Assembly (NCBI GenBank): GCA_963842955.1
Contig: CAWJIJ010000006.1
Coordinates: 310,001-374,000, forward strand
Reading direction: 5' to 3'
Source: JARFQW01 sp963842955
GTDB lineage: Bacteria; Pseudomonadota; Gammaproteobacteria; Steroidobacterales; XN24
DNA length: 64,000 nucleotides
Made by a program: the position numbers and the translations under genes. Under the pieces are notes generated by a model. The model saw only the letters and a program-made list of their open reading frames with translations, was not told the DNA's origin and searched no databases. Below, piece after piece: positions 9,283 through 17,859 of the stretch. Within the stretch, counting starts at the first letter, position 1; each line of letters opens with the position of its first letter.

Positions 9283-9606
9283 ATTTCTCGAAACCCCGCC
9301 CGAAGCAGGCGCCGGTACTAAATGCGGGCTTTTCGTCTACTAACAACCCCTGAATTCAAACTTTGGTCCGGGCAACAGGTTCCCTGCTTCCGAAGGGGGC
9401 TCAATGGCAAATCTGCGCGAATTTGCGGTGGATTCCACGCTCGACCGGCATCTTCGGGGTACAAGCCCGGGCCTCAAACGATCCGTTCCGAAACGGGCTT
9501 CGCGGACCCTGAGTGCGCCGTTTCGCCGATACGGTTTACCATCTCGGCCCTTGGCGCCCCAGGCGCGACCGACGACCCCACCCAGTAAACCCGGGCCTCT
9601 TCATTC

Positions 9607-10401
9607 ATGCATCCCAGTGAATCGTTTACGGCGGCCGTCCTGGCGGGGAGCCGAGAGGGCGTCGATCCGGTCGCTCAGGCTGCCGGCGCGCCCTGCAAGG
9701 CCGTGGTCGAAGTGGCCGGGGAGGCCATGCTCCTGAGGGTTCTCGGTGCGCTGTCGCGGGCAACGGCCGTCGGTCCCCTGATGGTGGCCGGACTGTCGGA
9801 CGAAGCGGCCGCGGATCCGGCCATCAGCGCCGGCCTGAATGCCTGCCGGGCCCGGTGCGTGCCCGGCCTCAGCACGCCCGCCACGACCGTGGGCGCGGTA
9901 CTCGATGAGCTGGCGCCGGACCGGCCGGTGTTGATCACGACCGCCGATCACGCGCTACTGGAAACCGGCATGGTGGATGCATTTCTTGCCGGGGCCATGA
10001 AGACCCGGGCTGATGTGGCGATCGGCCTGGCCCGCGAGGAAAGCGTGTTCGCCGTGGCGCCGGATACCCGGCGCACGGTCACCCGGTTTCGCGACGGCGG
10101 TTTCTGCGGCACGAACCTGTTTGCGTTCCTGACCCCGGCGGGCCGGCAGGCGGTCGAGTTCTGGCAGCACCTGGAGGCGGACCGCAAGAGCCCCGCGCGG
10201 ATGATCCGCACGCTCGGACCGTGGACGCTGCTTCGGTACGTCACAAAGCAGCTGACCCTCGGCGGCGCTCTGGATCGGCTGTCGACCCTTTCCGGAGCTC
10301 GTATAGCGCCGGTGATTCTGCCCTTCGGAAAGGCGGCCATCGACGTGGACAAGCCCGAGGACCTGGCGCTGGCGAGGCGGCTGGCCGGCAGCGACAGCTA
10401 G
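9607..10401 (+). CDS. MobA-like nucleotidyltransferase (NTP_transf_3 type)
   Basis: A 264-residue GT-A-fold nucleotidyltransferase. The N-terminal nucleotide-binding loop is degenerate (AAVLAGSREGVDPVAQAAGAPCKAVVEVAG, compare LAGGxSxRMGxxK). A metal-binding region reads VLITTADHALL, and a C-terminal IDVDKPEDLALA resembles the VDTPEDL end of IspD/MobA-type enzymes. It most likely makes a nucleotide-activated headgroup or alcohol (CDP- or GDP-linked) for the lipid pathway. Its place in the locus, next to a phosphoesterase and a Tam41-like cytidylyltransferase, supports headgroup chemistry. The molybdenum cofactor role of MobA itself is unlikely, as no cofactor genes are nearby. ATG start, no overlap with neighbours. 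Confidence 0.75.
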   Translation: MHPSESFTAAVLAGSREGVDPVAQAAGAPCKAVVEVAGEAMLLRVLGALSRATAVGPLMVAGLSDEAAADPAISAGLNACRARCVPGLSTPATTVGAVLDELAPDRPVLITTADHALLETGMVDAFLAGAMKTRADVAIGLAREESVFAVAPDTRRTVTRFRDGGFCGTNLFAFLTPAGRQAVEFWQHLEADRKSPARMIRTLGPWTLLRYVTKQLTLGGALDRLSTLSGARIAPVILPFGKAAIDVDKPEDLALARRLAGSDS

Positions 10402-10405
10402 CCGT

Positions 10406-11383
10406 TTACGGGCCGAGCGGCTCCCAGTCAGTTCCCTCGGAAAAAGCACCGTCGCGGTACACCCGGCTTCGATGCGTCAGCCGGTGTCCGTCGCCGTTGC
10501 GCTCCACCGTCCACAGGGAATAGCGCGCTTCACGACCCGGCTGCGGATCGTCCGCCGAGGCCGAGGACAGACCGACAACCGGCACCATCCGGCCGCCCGG
10601 GCCCTGGAGCTGGCTGGTCTGCAGCCGGTGGGTATGGCCGTGGAGTACGAGTTCCGCGCCGTGGCGGGCGATTAGCCCGGATACCTCATCGGCGTCCGTC
10701 AGCCGTTTTCGCCACTTGTCCCCTTCGGGCACCGGCGTGTGGTGGATCAGCAGAACCCGGAACAGGCCTGCGCGTCCGGTGCTCTCAAGAATCCGGGCCA
10801 GGCGGCGGCGCTGTTCGCCGCCGACGTGCCCGGTCGCCATAAACCAGGGGGTGACCACGGACGATGACACGCCAATAAAGGCAACGGGCCCACGAATCCG
10901 CAGGGCGGGGAATTCCGGACTTTTCGGCCCGCCTGCGTTCTCCGCCAGCGCCTTGCCGGTCTCGTCCGTTGCCATGTACGGCTGCCAGAGCCCGACCGTG
11001 GACTCCCAGGGCGCCGCGGCGTAACGGTCGTGGTTGCCTGGAACCAGGCTCACGCCGGAAGGTGGAGCAAGCTGGTCCAGCCAGTTCCGGGCCGCTTCGC
11101 ACTCTCGGGGAAGACCGATCTGGGTCAGGTCGCCGGTAATGGCCACGTGGTCCGGCCCCTGGGTTCCGAGGTCCTCGACCATTGCGGAGAGTACCGGGGG
11201 CCGATGAATGTGCCGCCGCCGGCGTCGCCACGAGAGGGCGCCGAGTATCCGCTTGTTCATCAGGTCCCCGGCCGCGGCTCCCTCGGGGGACGTCAGGTGG
11301 GCATCGGTGAAATGGGCGAACGTGACCGCCCCGGCGCTGGCGGTCCGGGCGGGTTCGGGGATTTTCAGAGCGCGTTCGTCCAT
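10406..11383 (-). CDS. Calcineurin-like metallophosphoesterase
   Basis: A metallophosphoesterase of about 325 residues with all the usual metal-binding motifs in order: FTDAHL, GDLTQ, GNHD, HHTP and GHTH. The family includes LpxH-type UDP-lipid hydrolases and cyclic nucleotide phosphodiesterases (Icc/CpdA). In this locus a lipid pyrophosphate or lipid phosphate substrate is attractive. The open frame reaches 11443, but the ATG at 11383 (MDERALKIPEPARTASAGAVTFAHF) gives the normal distance to the first motif. Transcribed away from the Tam41-like gene and converging with the nucleotidyltransferase gene, whose stop is only a few bases away. Confidence 0.85.
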   Translation of the reverse strand: MDERALKIPEPARTASAGAVTFAHFTDAHLTSPEGAAAGDLMNKRILGALSWRRRRRHIHRPPVLSAMVEDLGTQGPDHVAITGDLTQIGLPRECEAARNWLDQLAPPSGVSLVPGNHDRYAAAPWESTVGLWQPYMATDETGKALAENAGGPKSPEFPALRIRGPVAFIGVSSSVVTPWFMATGHVGGEQRRRLARILESTGRAGLFRVLLIHHTPVPEGDKWRKRLTDADEVSGLIARHGAELVLHGHTHRLQTSQLQGPGGRMVPVVGLSSASADDPQPGREARYSLWTVERNGDGHRLTHRSRVYRDGAFSEGTDWEPLGP

Positions 11384-11481
11384 GGGCGAGTTCAGCCGGT
11401 CCGCGGCTCGGTGGCCGCACCTGCCGTATATAATGCCGGGCATTGCAGTCCAGTGCGCGGTTCCGCGCCACGGTGACCCCG

Positions 11482-12378
11482 GTGAGCGACAGGCTCCACG
11501 ACATCATCCGCGAGACGATCTTTCAGCCCGTGCCCGATGCCGTGGCCGTGCTGGGTGAGTCCATGCGGGAGCGTTTCGGGACCAGCCTGCTGGCGGTGAT
11601 CTTCTACGGTTCGTGTCTGCGTTCCGGGAATCCCCGGGACGGCCTGGTCGATCTCTATGTCATCGTGTCGGATTACGCCTCGGCGTTTCCGGGCTGGCGG
11701 GCTCGTAACCTGGCCCGCGTGCTGCCGCCGACCGTCAGCTATATCGAGACCGATACGCCGGAGGGTCCGATTCGCGCCAAGTACGCCGTATTGAGCATGG
11801 AGGATCTTCGCCGCGGCACATCCAGACGCTGGTTTCACCCCTACCTGTGGGGCCGGTTTGCCCAGCCCGTCCGCGTTGACCAGGTCCGGGATCAGGCAAC
11901 CGCCGAGGCGATCGTCGACTGCATGGCATCGGCGGTCAGCACCCTGCTGGGCGAGGCGCTGCCGCTGCTGGATCCGTCCCTGCCGCCAGAGGACCGCTGG
12001 GCCGGCGCGCTGGGTCTGAGCTACGGCACGGAATTGCGCCCGGAATCGGGCGACCGGTCGCGGAGTATCGTCGAGGCCAACCGGGATTATTACCAGGCCG
12101 TGTGGTCGGCCGTGGATACCGATGCGGCGTCCGGCAATCGCTCGCCTGGCGGGGCAAGGCGCGCCTGGGCCGTGCGGCGGCGCACCGGCAAGCTCATGAG
12201 CGTGCTGCGCTGGTTCAAGGCCATGGCGACCTTCGAGGGCGGGCTGGACTACGCCATCTGGAAGCTGGAGCGTCACAGTGGTGTCCGTGTCGAGGTTCCC
12301 GAGCGGGTGCGCAGGCGGCCCTGGCTCTATGTGTGGCCGGAGCTGGTGCGCCTGTATCGGCAGGGTGTCTTGCGATAG
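11482..12378 (+). CDS. Tam41-like (mitochondrial CDP-diacylglycerol synthase family) cytidylyltransferase
   Basis: A protein of about 298 residues that resembles Tam41, the soluble CDP-diacylglycerol synthase of mitochondria. Matches by eye: FYGSCLRSG...GLVDLYVIVSDY (nucleotidyltransferase GS and acidic residues near 43-58) and LARVLPPTVSYIE...IRAKYAVLSMEDL, followed by HPYLWGRFAQPV, which corresponds to the Tam41 segment where the family reads LPPNV...IKYGVVSM...LYIAGRLHKPV. The family transfers CMP from CTP to a lipid phosphate. In this locus the lipid could be phosphatidate or a ceramide phosphate, giving a CDP-lipid for headgroup attachment. The start is uncertain: GTG at 11482 or 11473, or TTG at 11443. 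Next gene 220 bases downstream on the same strand. Confidence 0.75.
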   Translation: MSDRLHDIIRETIFQPVPDAVAVLGESMRERFGTSLLAVIFYGSCLRSGNPRDGLVDLYVIVSDYASAFPGWRARNLARVLPPTVSYIETDTPEGPIRAKYAVLSMEDLRRGTSRRWFHPYLWGRFAQPVRVDQVRDQATAEAIVDCMASAVSTLLGEALPLLDPSLPPEDRWAGALGLSYGTELRPESGDRSRSIVEANRDYYQAVWSAVDTDAASGNRSPGGARRAWAVRRRTGKLMSVLRWFKAMATFEGGLDYAIWKLERHSGVRVEVPERVRRRPWLYVWPELVRLYRQGVLR

Positions 12379-12583
12379 TCGTTAGCTGCCGGTTCCGGTG
12401 GGCCTCTGATGCGGTGCCCGAGGGATTGAAAGGACGGGTCAGGGCTGCCCCGCGCAAGGGGCAATTTCCGGCGAGCGCTTGCGCTGGCCGCAACAGCGGC
12501 GATACTTGCCGGTCTCGTACCGGGCACGAGCATGCGGCGGGATGGCCGCAAGCGGAAAACCCGGGCTTACAGCAGGCTGAATG

Positions 12584-12592
12584 AGGAGGAGG
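12584..12592 (+). promoter_or_regulatory. Ribosome binding site that decides the start of the glycosyltransferase-like gene
   Basis: AGGAGGAGG lies right after an in-frame ATG at 12581. That makes the ATG part of the leader and GTG 12599 the start, at a normal spacing of six bases. The paralogue at 25759 supports this, because its MKPTVFIHTN aligns without gaps with VDHCVFIHTN from 12599. Confidence 0.7.
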
Positions 12593-12598
12593 GTGACC

Positions 12599-13534
12599 GT
12601 GGACCACTGCGTGTTCATTCACACCAACCACAAGCAGATCGTTGGCGCCCTGGTGGCCCAGTACGCGCTGAAACGCAACTCGCCGAATGCCGACCGCTTT
12701 GACGTGAAGATCGTCCACACGCGGGACCATCCGTGGCTGGCCGAGCACGAGGGCCAGATGTATCTCCGCGACGGCGTGGAACGGGTCTGGCTCAATGACG
12801 ACCTGCAGTCCTTCACGCCGCTGAGGTTTACGCCCCCGGAGCTGATGGGCTATTCCGGCCGGGCGATCGTCATCGATCCTGACATCTTCGCCGTTGGCGA
12901 CGTGTGGGAGCTCCTGAACCGGGACATGGACGGCAAGGCCATCATGTGCCGGATGCGCTCGGGACCGAAGGGTCTCATCGACAAGTGCTACGCCAGCAGT
13001 GTGATGCTGCTGGACTGCGCCAGGCTCGGCCACTGGAAAGCCGAGGAAGGCTTCCGGGAGATGTTCGCCTTCAAGCGGGACTATCAGCCCTGGATCTGCC
13101 TGAAAATGGAAGATCCCTCCAGCATCGGATTCTTCGAGGAGGAGTGGAACGATTTCGACCGGCTGACGGCCCGCACGAAGATGCTGCACAACACCCGCCG
13201 CAAGACCCAGCCGTGGAAAACCGGGCTCCCCACCGACTGGCGTCCGGCGGAGCGATTCCGCATGTTTCCGCCCCTGGGCTGGGCCATGCGAGCGCGTCGC
13301 AAGCTTCTGGGCGAGTACGCTCTGCTGGGTAACTACAAGCGGCATCCGGATCCCAACCAGGAACGGTTCTTTTTCGGTTTGCTGAAAGAGTGCCTGGACC
13401 GGGGAATCGTCACTGAGGACATGCTCAGGGCGGAGATGTCGCAGAATCACGTGCGCCATGATGCCTTCGAGGTGCTGGAGCAGGTCGAGCCGCTCGCGCC
13501 GGCCCCGGCGCCCCCCCTGGAGCTACCTGCCTAA
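12599..13534 (+). CDS. Glycosyltransferase-like protein with DPD motif (paralogue 1)
   Basis: A protein of about 311 residues with a GT-A look: an N-terminal VFIHTNHKQIVGALVAQYAL, the acidic metal-binding motif IVIDPDIFAVGD at residues 90-101, then a conserved MCRMRSG...ASSVMLLDCARLGHW and a C-terminal KTQPWKTGLPTDWRP. It resembles family 8-type transferases, where DxD binds a metal-nucleotide sugar. A second copy lies at 24856-25759 and shares long stretches (LNDDLQSFTPLRF, PPELMGY, IDPDIFAVGD, NHIRHDAF-like end). It would add a sugar or sugar-like group to the lipid. The donor is unknown. Its stop overlaps the stop of the convergent ELM1-family gene by four bases. Confidence 0.75.
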   Translation: MDHCVFIHTNHKQIVGALVAQYALKRNSPNADRFDVKIVHTRDHPWLAEHEGQMYLRDGVERVWLNDDLQSFTPLRFTPPELMGYSGRAIVIDPDIFAVGDVWELLNRDMDGKAIMCRMRSGPKGLIDKCYASSVMLLDCARLGHWKAEEGFREMFAFKRDYQPWICLKMEDPSSIGFFEEEWNDFDRLTARTKMLHNTRRKTQPWKTGLPTDWRPAERFRMFPPLGWAMRARRKLLGEYALLGNYKRHPDPNQERFFFGLLKECLDRGIVTEDMLRAEMSQNHVRHDAFEVLEQVEPLAPAPAPPLELPA

Positions 13535-14664
13535 CCCGCTGGGTCTCCCGGCCGAAAAGCCTTTTCAAAGGGCCTGTCCAGAAGCGCAAGCACCCGCTTC
13601 GAGGCCGCGGAGCTGTCGGGCAGGGGCAGGGGTTTGCTTTCGGGCAGGGGATCCCCCAGCCAGACGCTGCGTCCGTTGCGGATCAGTGCATCGTGCAGCG
13701 CGGATATGTCCCGGCGCATACGCACCGGGGCCAGCCGCTGCGCCAGCCGGTGGGTCAGGGGCCGGTAGCCCAGCGACTCCCTGAGCCGGCGCAGCCGCTC
13801 TTGGGCAGTCGCGGGCAGCCCTTCATCACGCAGATCGAAGATGTGCACCGGCTTCCCCGTCGCACAGGCTTCCGTCAGCATGGACATGCTTTCGCCGGTG
13901 ACGATGAACTGGTCGGCGAGGGCGAGGTAGCCCAGGTACGGGTTCTCGTCCTGATCGGCCCGCCACTCGTGCATGACGTGCGGCACCCGCAGCTCGGCGG
14001 CCAGAGCGGCGGCGGCCCCGGGGGGGGTGCGCGCGCTCGTGGTTACCAACAGCGATCCGCCCAGTCCCCCGGCAAGCACGGATGCCCGGCGTCCCAGCGT
14101 GGCCGCCTTTTCCGCGCTCAGGGTGTAGGGCCCGGACCGGCCGCCGACCAGCACCGCGATCCTCGGCCGGGGGAGAGGCTCCAGCCGGGGTGCCCATTCC
14201 TTGCCGGCCTGCTCGAGGGCTGCCGGCGCAATGCGGTGCAGCGGCAGCTCCAGGCGCAGTATGTTGGGACGCTCGGGCAACCGGTACTGGGGTGTCGAGA
14301 CAATAAGGTCGAACTCGTCCAGTGGCGCCCAGGGCCTGCCGACATGGACGAGGGCAACCGGGTGATCGGCCTGTTCGCGTATCCATCGGGCCACGGGCTC
14401 GTTGCGGCGGCCTGCGGTGATGACGAGCCTGGGCCATGGCGGAGCAAGTCCGGCGCGGCTGGCGGCGTCGATGCCGAGGAGGTTCGGACCGAGCAGCACG
14501 TTGCTCCACAACTCCGTGGGGCGGAAGCGCAGACGGCGGACCTCGAACGGACGGCCGAGGGATTCGCCAAGCGCCAGGACCTGGTTGTTGTCACCCGCTT
14601 TCTGGCCCAGCAGCAGCCAGATCGGCGCGGCAGCGGCGGGCGAGGAACTGGGGGCCGGGTTCAT
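13531..14664 (-). CDS. ELM1-family GT-B-like protein, copy 1
   Basis: A 377-residue member of the 'mitochondrial fission ELM1' family (PF06258/COG3660). The family looks like a GT-B glycosyltransferase, but its reaction is not established in bacteria. Conserved blocks: WLLLGQKAGDNNQVLALGESLG near the N terminus, PWPRLVITAGRRNEPVARWIREQ, STPQYRLPERPNILRL, RPRIAVLVGGRSGP, TTSARTPPG, and NPYLGYLALADQFIVTGESMSMLTEACATGKPVHIFDL, which resembles the donor-binding C domain of MurG/LpxB-like enzymes. Two more copies lie at 18271 and 21767. It likely modifies the sphingolipid or its precursor. No membrane segment is visible. Confidence 0.82.
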   Translation of the reverse strand: MNPAPSSSPAAAAPIWLLLGQKAGDNNQVLALGESLGRPFEVRRLRFRPTELWSNVLLGPNLLGIDAASRAGLAPPWPRLVITAGRRNEPVARWIREQADHPVALVHVGRPWAPLDEFDLIVSTPQYRLPERPNILRLELPLHRIAPAALEQAGKEWAPRLEPLPRPRIAVLVGGRSGPYTLSAEKAATLGRRASVLAGGLGGSLLVTTSARTPPGAAAALAAELRVPHVMHEWRADQDENPYLGYLALADQFIVTGESMSMLTEACATGKPVHIFDLRDEGLPATAQERLRRLRESLGYRPLTHRLAQRLAPVRMRRDISALHDALIRNGRSVWLGDPLPESKPLPLPDSSAASKRVLALLDRPFEKAFRPGDPAG

Positions 14665-14881
14665 GGGTGAGCCGTGTCCTTCTGCGTGACAGGCCGTATC
14701 AATACTACCGCAGGCCTGCTCCGAATGGCCGGCTCGCGGTATACTTCGCGGCTTGTTACGCCGGTGTTTTCCGGCACCCTACACGTCCCGAAGGCGATAA
14801 CGCGAGTTTGGCATACGGCTCGGTCCGCTCCTGATTCGAGCGCTCCAACCCCTGGAACCGAATCTCCGGCTACGTATTGAT

Positions 14882-16609
14882 ATGATCCTTATCCGCTTTA
14901 CCCGAGCCTATCCCTGGCAGAGCCTCCTGATGGTCCTGGCGCTGCTTGCCGCCGGCCTCGCGGAAGGGTTCAGCATCACCGCGCTGCTTCCGCTGTTGAG
15001 CATGGCCGTGGAGTCGGGCGGCGGCACCGTGGGCGAATCCGAGTCGGCTTCGAGCCAGTTCATCACCGGCATGCTCGAGCGGATCGGGGTCACCCCTTCG
15101 GTGCTGAGTCTCCTGGTTGTCGTGGTCGTCGGCATCACCCTGAAGAGTTTGCTCGTTCTGCTGGCGAATCGTCAGGTCGGCTACACCAAGGCCCGGGTCA
15201 CCACGGACCTGCGCTTGCGGCTGCTGCAGGCGGTCATGGGCAGCCGGTGGGACTATTTCGTGCATCAACCCGTCGGCCGGCTGACCAACAGCATGGCCAC
15301 GGAGGCCTGGCGATCGGCCATTGCCTATGAGTTCGGGGTGTCGATTTTCGCCTATGCCATTCAGGCGATGGTTTACCTGGGCGTCGCCGTCTTGGTGTCC
15401 TGGAAGGCCACCGTGTCGTCCCTCTTTGCCGCCGGGATCATTCTGCTGCTGTCCCATTCGCTGGTGGAAATGACACGCAAAGCCGGAAAGCGGCAGACCA
15501 ATCTCCTGAAGTCCCTGCTGGCGCGCATGACCGATACGCTCAACTCGGTGAAGACCCTCAAGGCCATGGGCCGGGAGAACCTGGCGGACGGGGTGTTGCA
15601 GGCAGAAACGAGCAATCTCAATCGGGCTCTGGAGAAGGATGTCTTCAGCAAGGCCCTGCTGACCGCCGCACAGGAGCCGATGTTCGCCATTGCCATCGCG
15701 CTGGGCATGTTCTTCCTGCTCGAACGCTGGAACATGCCGATTGCCGAAGTGCTGGTCCTCGTGCTGTTGCTCGGCCGCGTCCTGGCGCATTTCGGCAAGA
15801 TCCAGAAGCATTACCAGAAAATGGTGGCTAACGAGAGCGCTTACTGGTCTCTCATGGAGGCCGTGGACGAGGCCGAGGCCAAGCGGGAGAAGTTTGAGGG
15901 CGCGCCTGCCCCCCGGCTCGAGGAAAGCATCGTGCTGGACGATGTCAGCCTGGTCTATGAGGACGAGACCATCCTCCAGGACGTGAACATCGAGATGCCC
16001 GCGGGCAAGCTGACCACGATCATCGGCCAGTCCGGATCAGGGAAAACCACGATCCTCGATATGATTGCCGGTCTGACGTCGCCCAGTACCGGTGAGGTCC
16101 GCGTCGATGGTGTGCCGCTGCAGACCGTGGACCTCAAGGACTGGCGCAGACAGATCGGTTATGCGCCCCAGGACACCATCCTTCTGCACGATACGATTTT
16201 CCACAACATAACCCTGGGTGACCCGGACCTGGACGAGGAAGATGCGCGGCATGCGCTCTTGCAGGCCGATGCCTGGGATTTCGTCACGGCCCTGCCGGAG
16301 GGTATGCAGACGAGCGTAGGCGAGCGGGGCGTGCGCATGTCGGCCGGACAGCGTCAGCGGATCATGCTGGCCCGGGCGCTGGTTCACCGACCGCGGCTGT
16401 TGATTCTCGACGAGGCGACCAGTGCCCTGGATCCAGCCAGCGAAGCGGCGATCTGTGAGACCCTGAAGGGTCTATGCGGGGACCTGACCATCGTCGCGGT
16501 GTCTCACCAGCCGGCTCTGGCCGAGTTCGCCCACGTGGTCTATACGGTATCCGACCGGACGATCCACCGGTCTTCGCCCGGTGCCATTGACCGGCAGGCT
16601 GTCATCTGA
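14882..16609 (+). CDS. ABC transporter, fused permease and ATPase (lipid exporter type)
   Basis: A 575-residue half-transporter of the MsbA/type I exporter class that should work as a homodimer. The N-terminal half has about six membrane segments (first MVLALLAAGLAEGFSITALLPLL). The ATPase half has Walker A GQSGSGKTT near residue 381, signature MSAGQRQR near 485 and Walker B LLILDEATSAL near 506. MsbA-like exporters flip lipid-linked molecules across the inner membrane, so this is the best candidate for moving the finished lipid. A TATACT element at 14740-14745 could be the -10 box, although the -35 region is poor. The gene stands alone on the plus strand and converges with the serine palmitoyltransferase-like gene. 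Confidence 0.9.
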   Translation: MILIRFTRAYPWQSLLMVLALLAAGLAEGFSITALLPLLSMAVESGGGTVGESESASSQFITGMLERIGVTPSVLSLLVVVVVGITLKSLLVLLANRQVGYTKARVTTDLRLRLLQAVMGSRWDYFVHQPVGRLTNSMATEAWRSAIAYEFGVSIFAYAIQAMVYLGVAVLVSWKATVSSLFAAGIILLLSHSLVEMTRKAGKRQTNLLKSLLARMTDTLNSVKTLKAMGRENLADGVLQAETSNLNRALEKDVFSKALLTAAQEPMFAIAIALGMFFLLERWNMPIAEVLVLVLLLGRVLAHFGKIQKHYQKMVANESAYWSLMEAVDEAEAKREKFEGAPAPRLEESIVLDDVSLVYEDETILQDVNIEMPAGKLTTIIGQSGSGKTTILDMIAGLTSPSTGEVRVDGVPLQTVDLKDWRRQIGYAPQDTILLHDTIFHNITLGDPDLDEEDARHALLQADAWDFVTALPEGMQTSVGERGVRMSAGQRQRIMLARALVHRPRLLILDEATSALDPASEAAICETLKGLCGDLTIVAVSHQPALAEFAHVVYTVSDRTIHRSSPGAIDRQAVI

Positions 16610-16644
16610 CCGTCAGTAAGCGCCGCGTAACCTGAAATCCGGGA

Positions 16645-17859
16645 TCAGCCGGCCGTACTGGCGGCCGTGCCTGCGGATTGCGGTTCGGCCAGCAGGGCAG
16701 CGAAACGCTCCACGATGTGATCCACCTGCTGAGGCGTATGGGCTGCGCTGATGCTGCAGCGGAGCAGGCAGCTCGTGCTGGGCGTCGCCGGCGGCATGAC
16801 GAGATTCACATAGACGCCATGTTCCAGGAGATCGTGCCACCAGGCGATCGCGGTCTCCTGGCAGTCTACGAAAACCGCCACGACCGGTCCGGGCTCTGGT
16901 CCCAGGCGGAACCCGGCCTCGGTGAGGCCGGCGTACAGGCGTCTGGAATTCTCCCAGAGCTGCGCCCGGAGCGCCTGGCCCTCGGCAACCCGCTGCAGGG
17001 TTACGCGGGTCGACGCCACGATGGACGGCGTCGGTGAGGCGGTAAAGATGTAGGACCTGGCCGCAAACCGCGAAAGTTCCAGCTCCGGGCGGTTGCTAAC
17101 GCAAAAACCGCCGATCGAACCCAGGCTTTTGCTGAAGGTTCCGACCACAAAGTCCACGTCGCCCTCGACGTCCAGCGCCTCTGCCAGGCCGCGGCCGCGG
17201 TCGCCGAAAACGCCCATTGAGTGGGCCTCGTCCAGCAGCAGGCAGGCGCCATAGCGATTCTTGATCTCGACCATGGCCTCCAGCGGTGCCTGGTCGCCCA
17301 GCATGCTGTAGAGGCCCTCGGTGACCACCAGGGTATTGGCGGCTCGATCGCCGAGGCGACGCAGGCGTTTCTCGAGATCCGCGACATCGTTGTGCCGGAA
17401 ACGAAGGATCTCCGCGCCGCTCAGCCGGCAGCCGTCGTAGATGCTGGCATGGCAGTCGGCATCGATCAGGAGCACATCGTCCCGCCCGGCCAGCGCACAG
17501 ACCATGCCCATGGTGGCGGAAAAGCCGGTCGTAAAAACCAGCGCATGACGGCGATCGAAAAACTCCGCGATCTCCTGTTCGAGCGCGAGATGGCCGGCAT
17601 AGGTTCCGTTGGCCATTCGCGATCCCGTCGTGCCCGTGCCTTCTTCGGCCAGAGCGCGCTGGCCGGCATGAATGGCATCGGCGTCAAAGGTCAGGCCGAG
17701 GTAGTTGTTGGTACCGGCAAGGATGGTTTTCTTGCCGCGCACGATGCCCTCGGTGGGCGAAAGGATTTTCTCGGTTACGACACCGAAGGGCAGGGTGCCG
17801 TGCCGAAGCAACTCGTCCCGAAGATCGGCAAAGGCGCTGAACTTGTCAAGAAGACTCAT
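16645..17859 (-). CDS. Alpha-oxoamine synthase, probable serine palmitoyltransferase
   Basis: A 404-residue PLP enzyme of the AONS/KBL/SPT family. It has the substrate-loop TGSRMANGTYAGHLALE, DCHASIYDG with His137, DEAHSMGVFGDRGRG with Asp210 and His213, and the PLP lysine Lys244 in GTFSKSLGSIGGF. It would condense serine with an acyl thioester to 3-ketosphinganine. Assignment to SPT rather than biotin synthesis (BioF) or KBL rests on context: the carrier protein gene overlaps it by four bases, a FAAL and a CerR-like gene are in the locus, and no bio genes are nearby. A separate true kbl lies at 53410. In Caulobacter spt and its acyl carrier are likewise adjacent. Using a neighbouring ACP implies acyl-ACP as substrate. 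Confidence 0.82.
   Translation of the reverse strand: MSLLDKFSAFADLRDELLRHGTLPFGVVTEKILSPTEGIVRGKKTILAGTNNYLGLTFDADAIHAGQRALAEEGTGTTGSRMANGTYAGHLALEQEIAEFFDRRHALVFTTGFSATMGMVCALAGRDDVLLIDADCHASIYDGCRLSGAEILRFRHNDVADLEKRLRRLGDRAANTLVVTEGLYSMLGDQAPLEAMVEIKNRYGACLLLDEAHSMGVFGDRGRGLAEALDVEGDVDFVVGTFSKSLGSIGGFCVSNRPELELSRFAARSYIFTASPTPSIVASTRVTLQRVAEGQALRAQLWENSRRLYAGLTEAGFRLGPEPGPVVAVFVDCQETAIAWWHDLLEHGVYVNLVMPPATPSTSCLLRCSISAAHTPQQVDHIVERFAALLAEPQSAGTAASTAG

Larger units (their letters stand above)
8891..9606. other. Long divergent intergenic region, locally AT-rich
   Basis: About 700 bases between the FAAL gene (minus) and the nucleotidyltransferase gene (plus). The part from about 9190 to 9350 is visibly richer in A/T than the rest of the window and holds a CRP-like inverted repeat (see separate entry). 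Several short frames here are not believable as genes. This is the largest regulatory space in the lipid locus and probably carries promoters for both directions. Confidence 0.6.

Noticed and set aside
9322..9736. Short open frames in the FAAL/nucleotidyltransferase spacer
   Set aside because: They overlap each other, have no ribosome binding site and unusual composition.
16645..17859. Biotin synthesis enzyme BioF
   Set aside because: Same fold family, but the adjacent ACP, FAAL and CerR-like genes and the absence of bio genes favour serine palmitoyltransferase. A tree would settle it.
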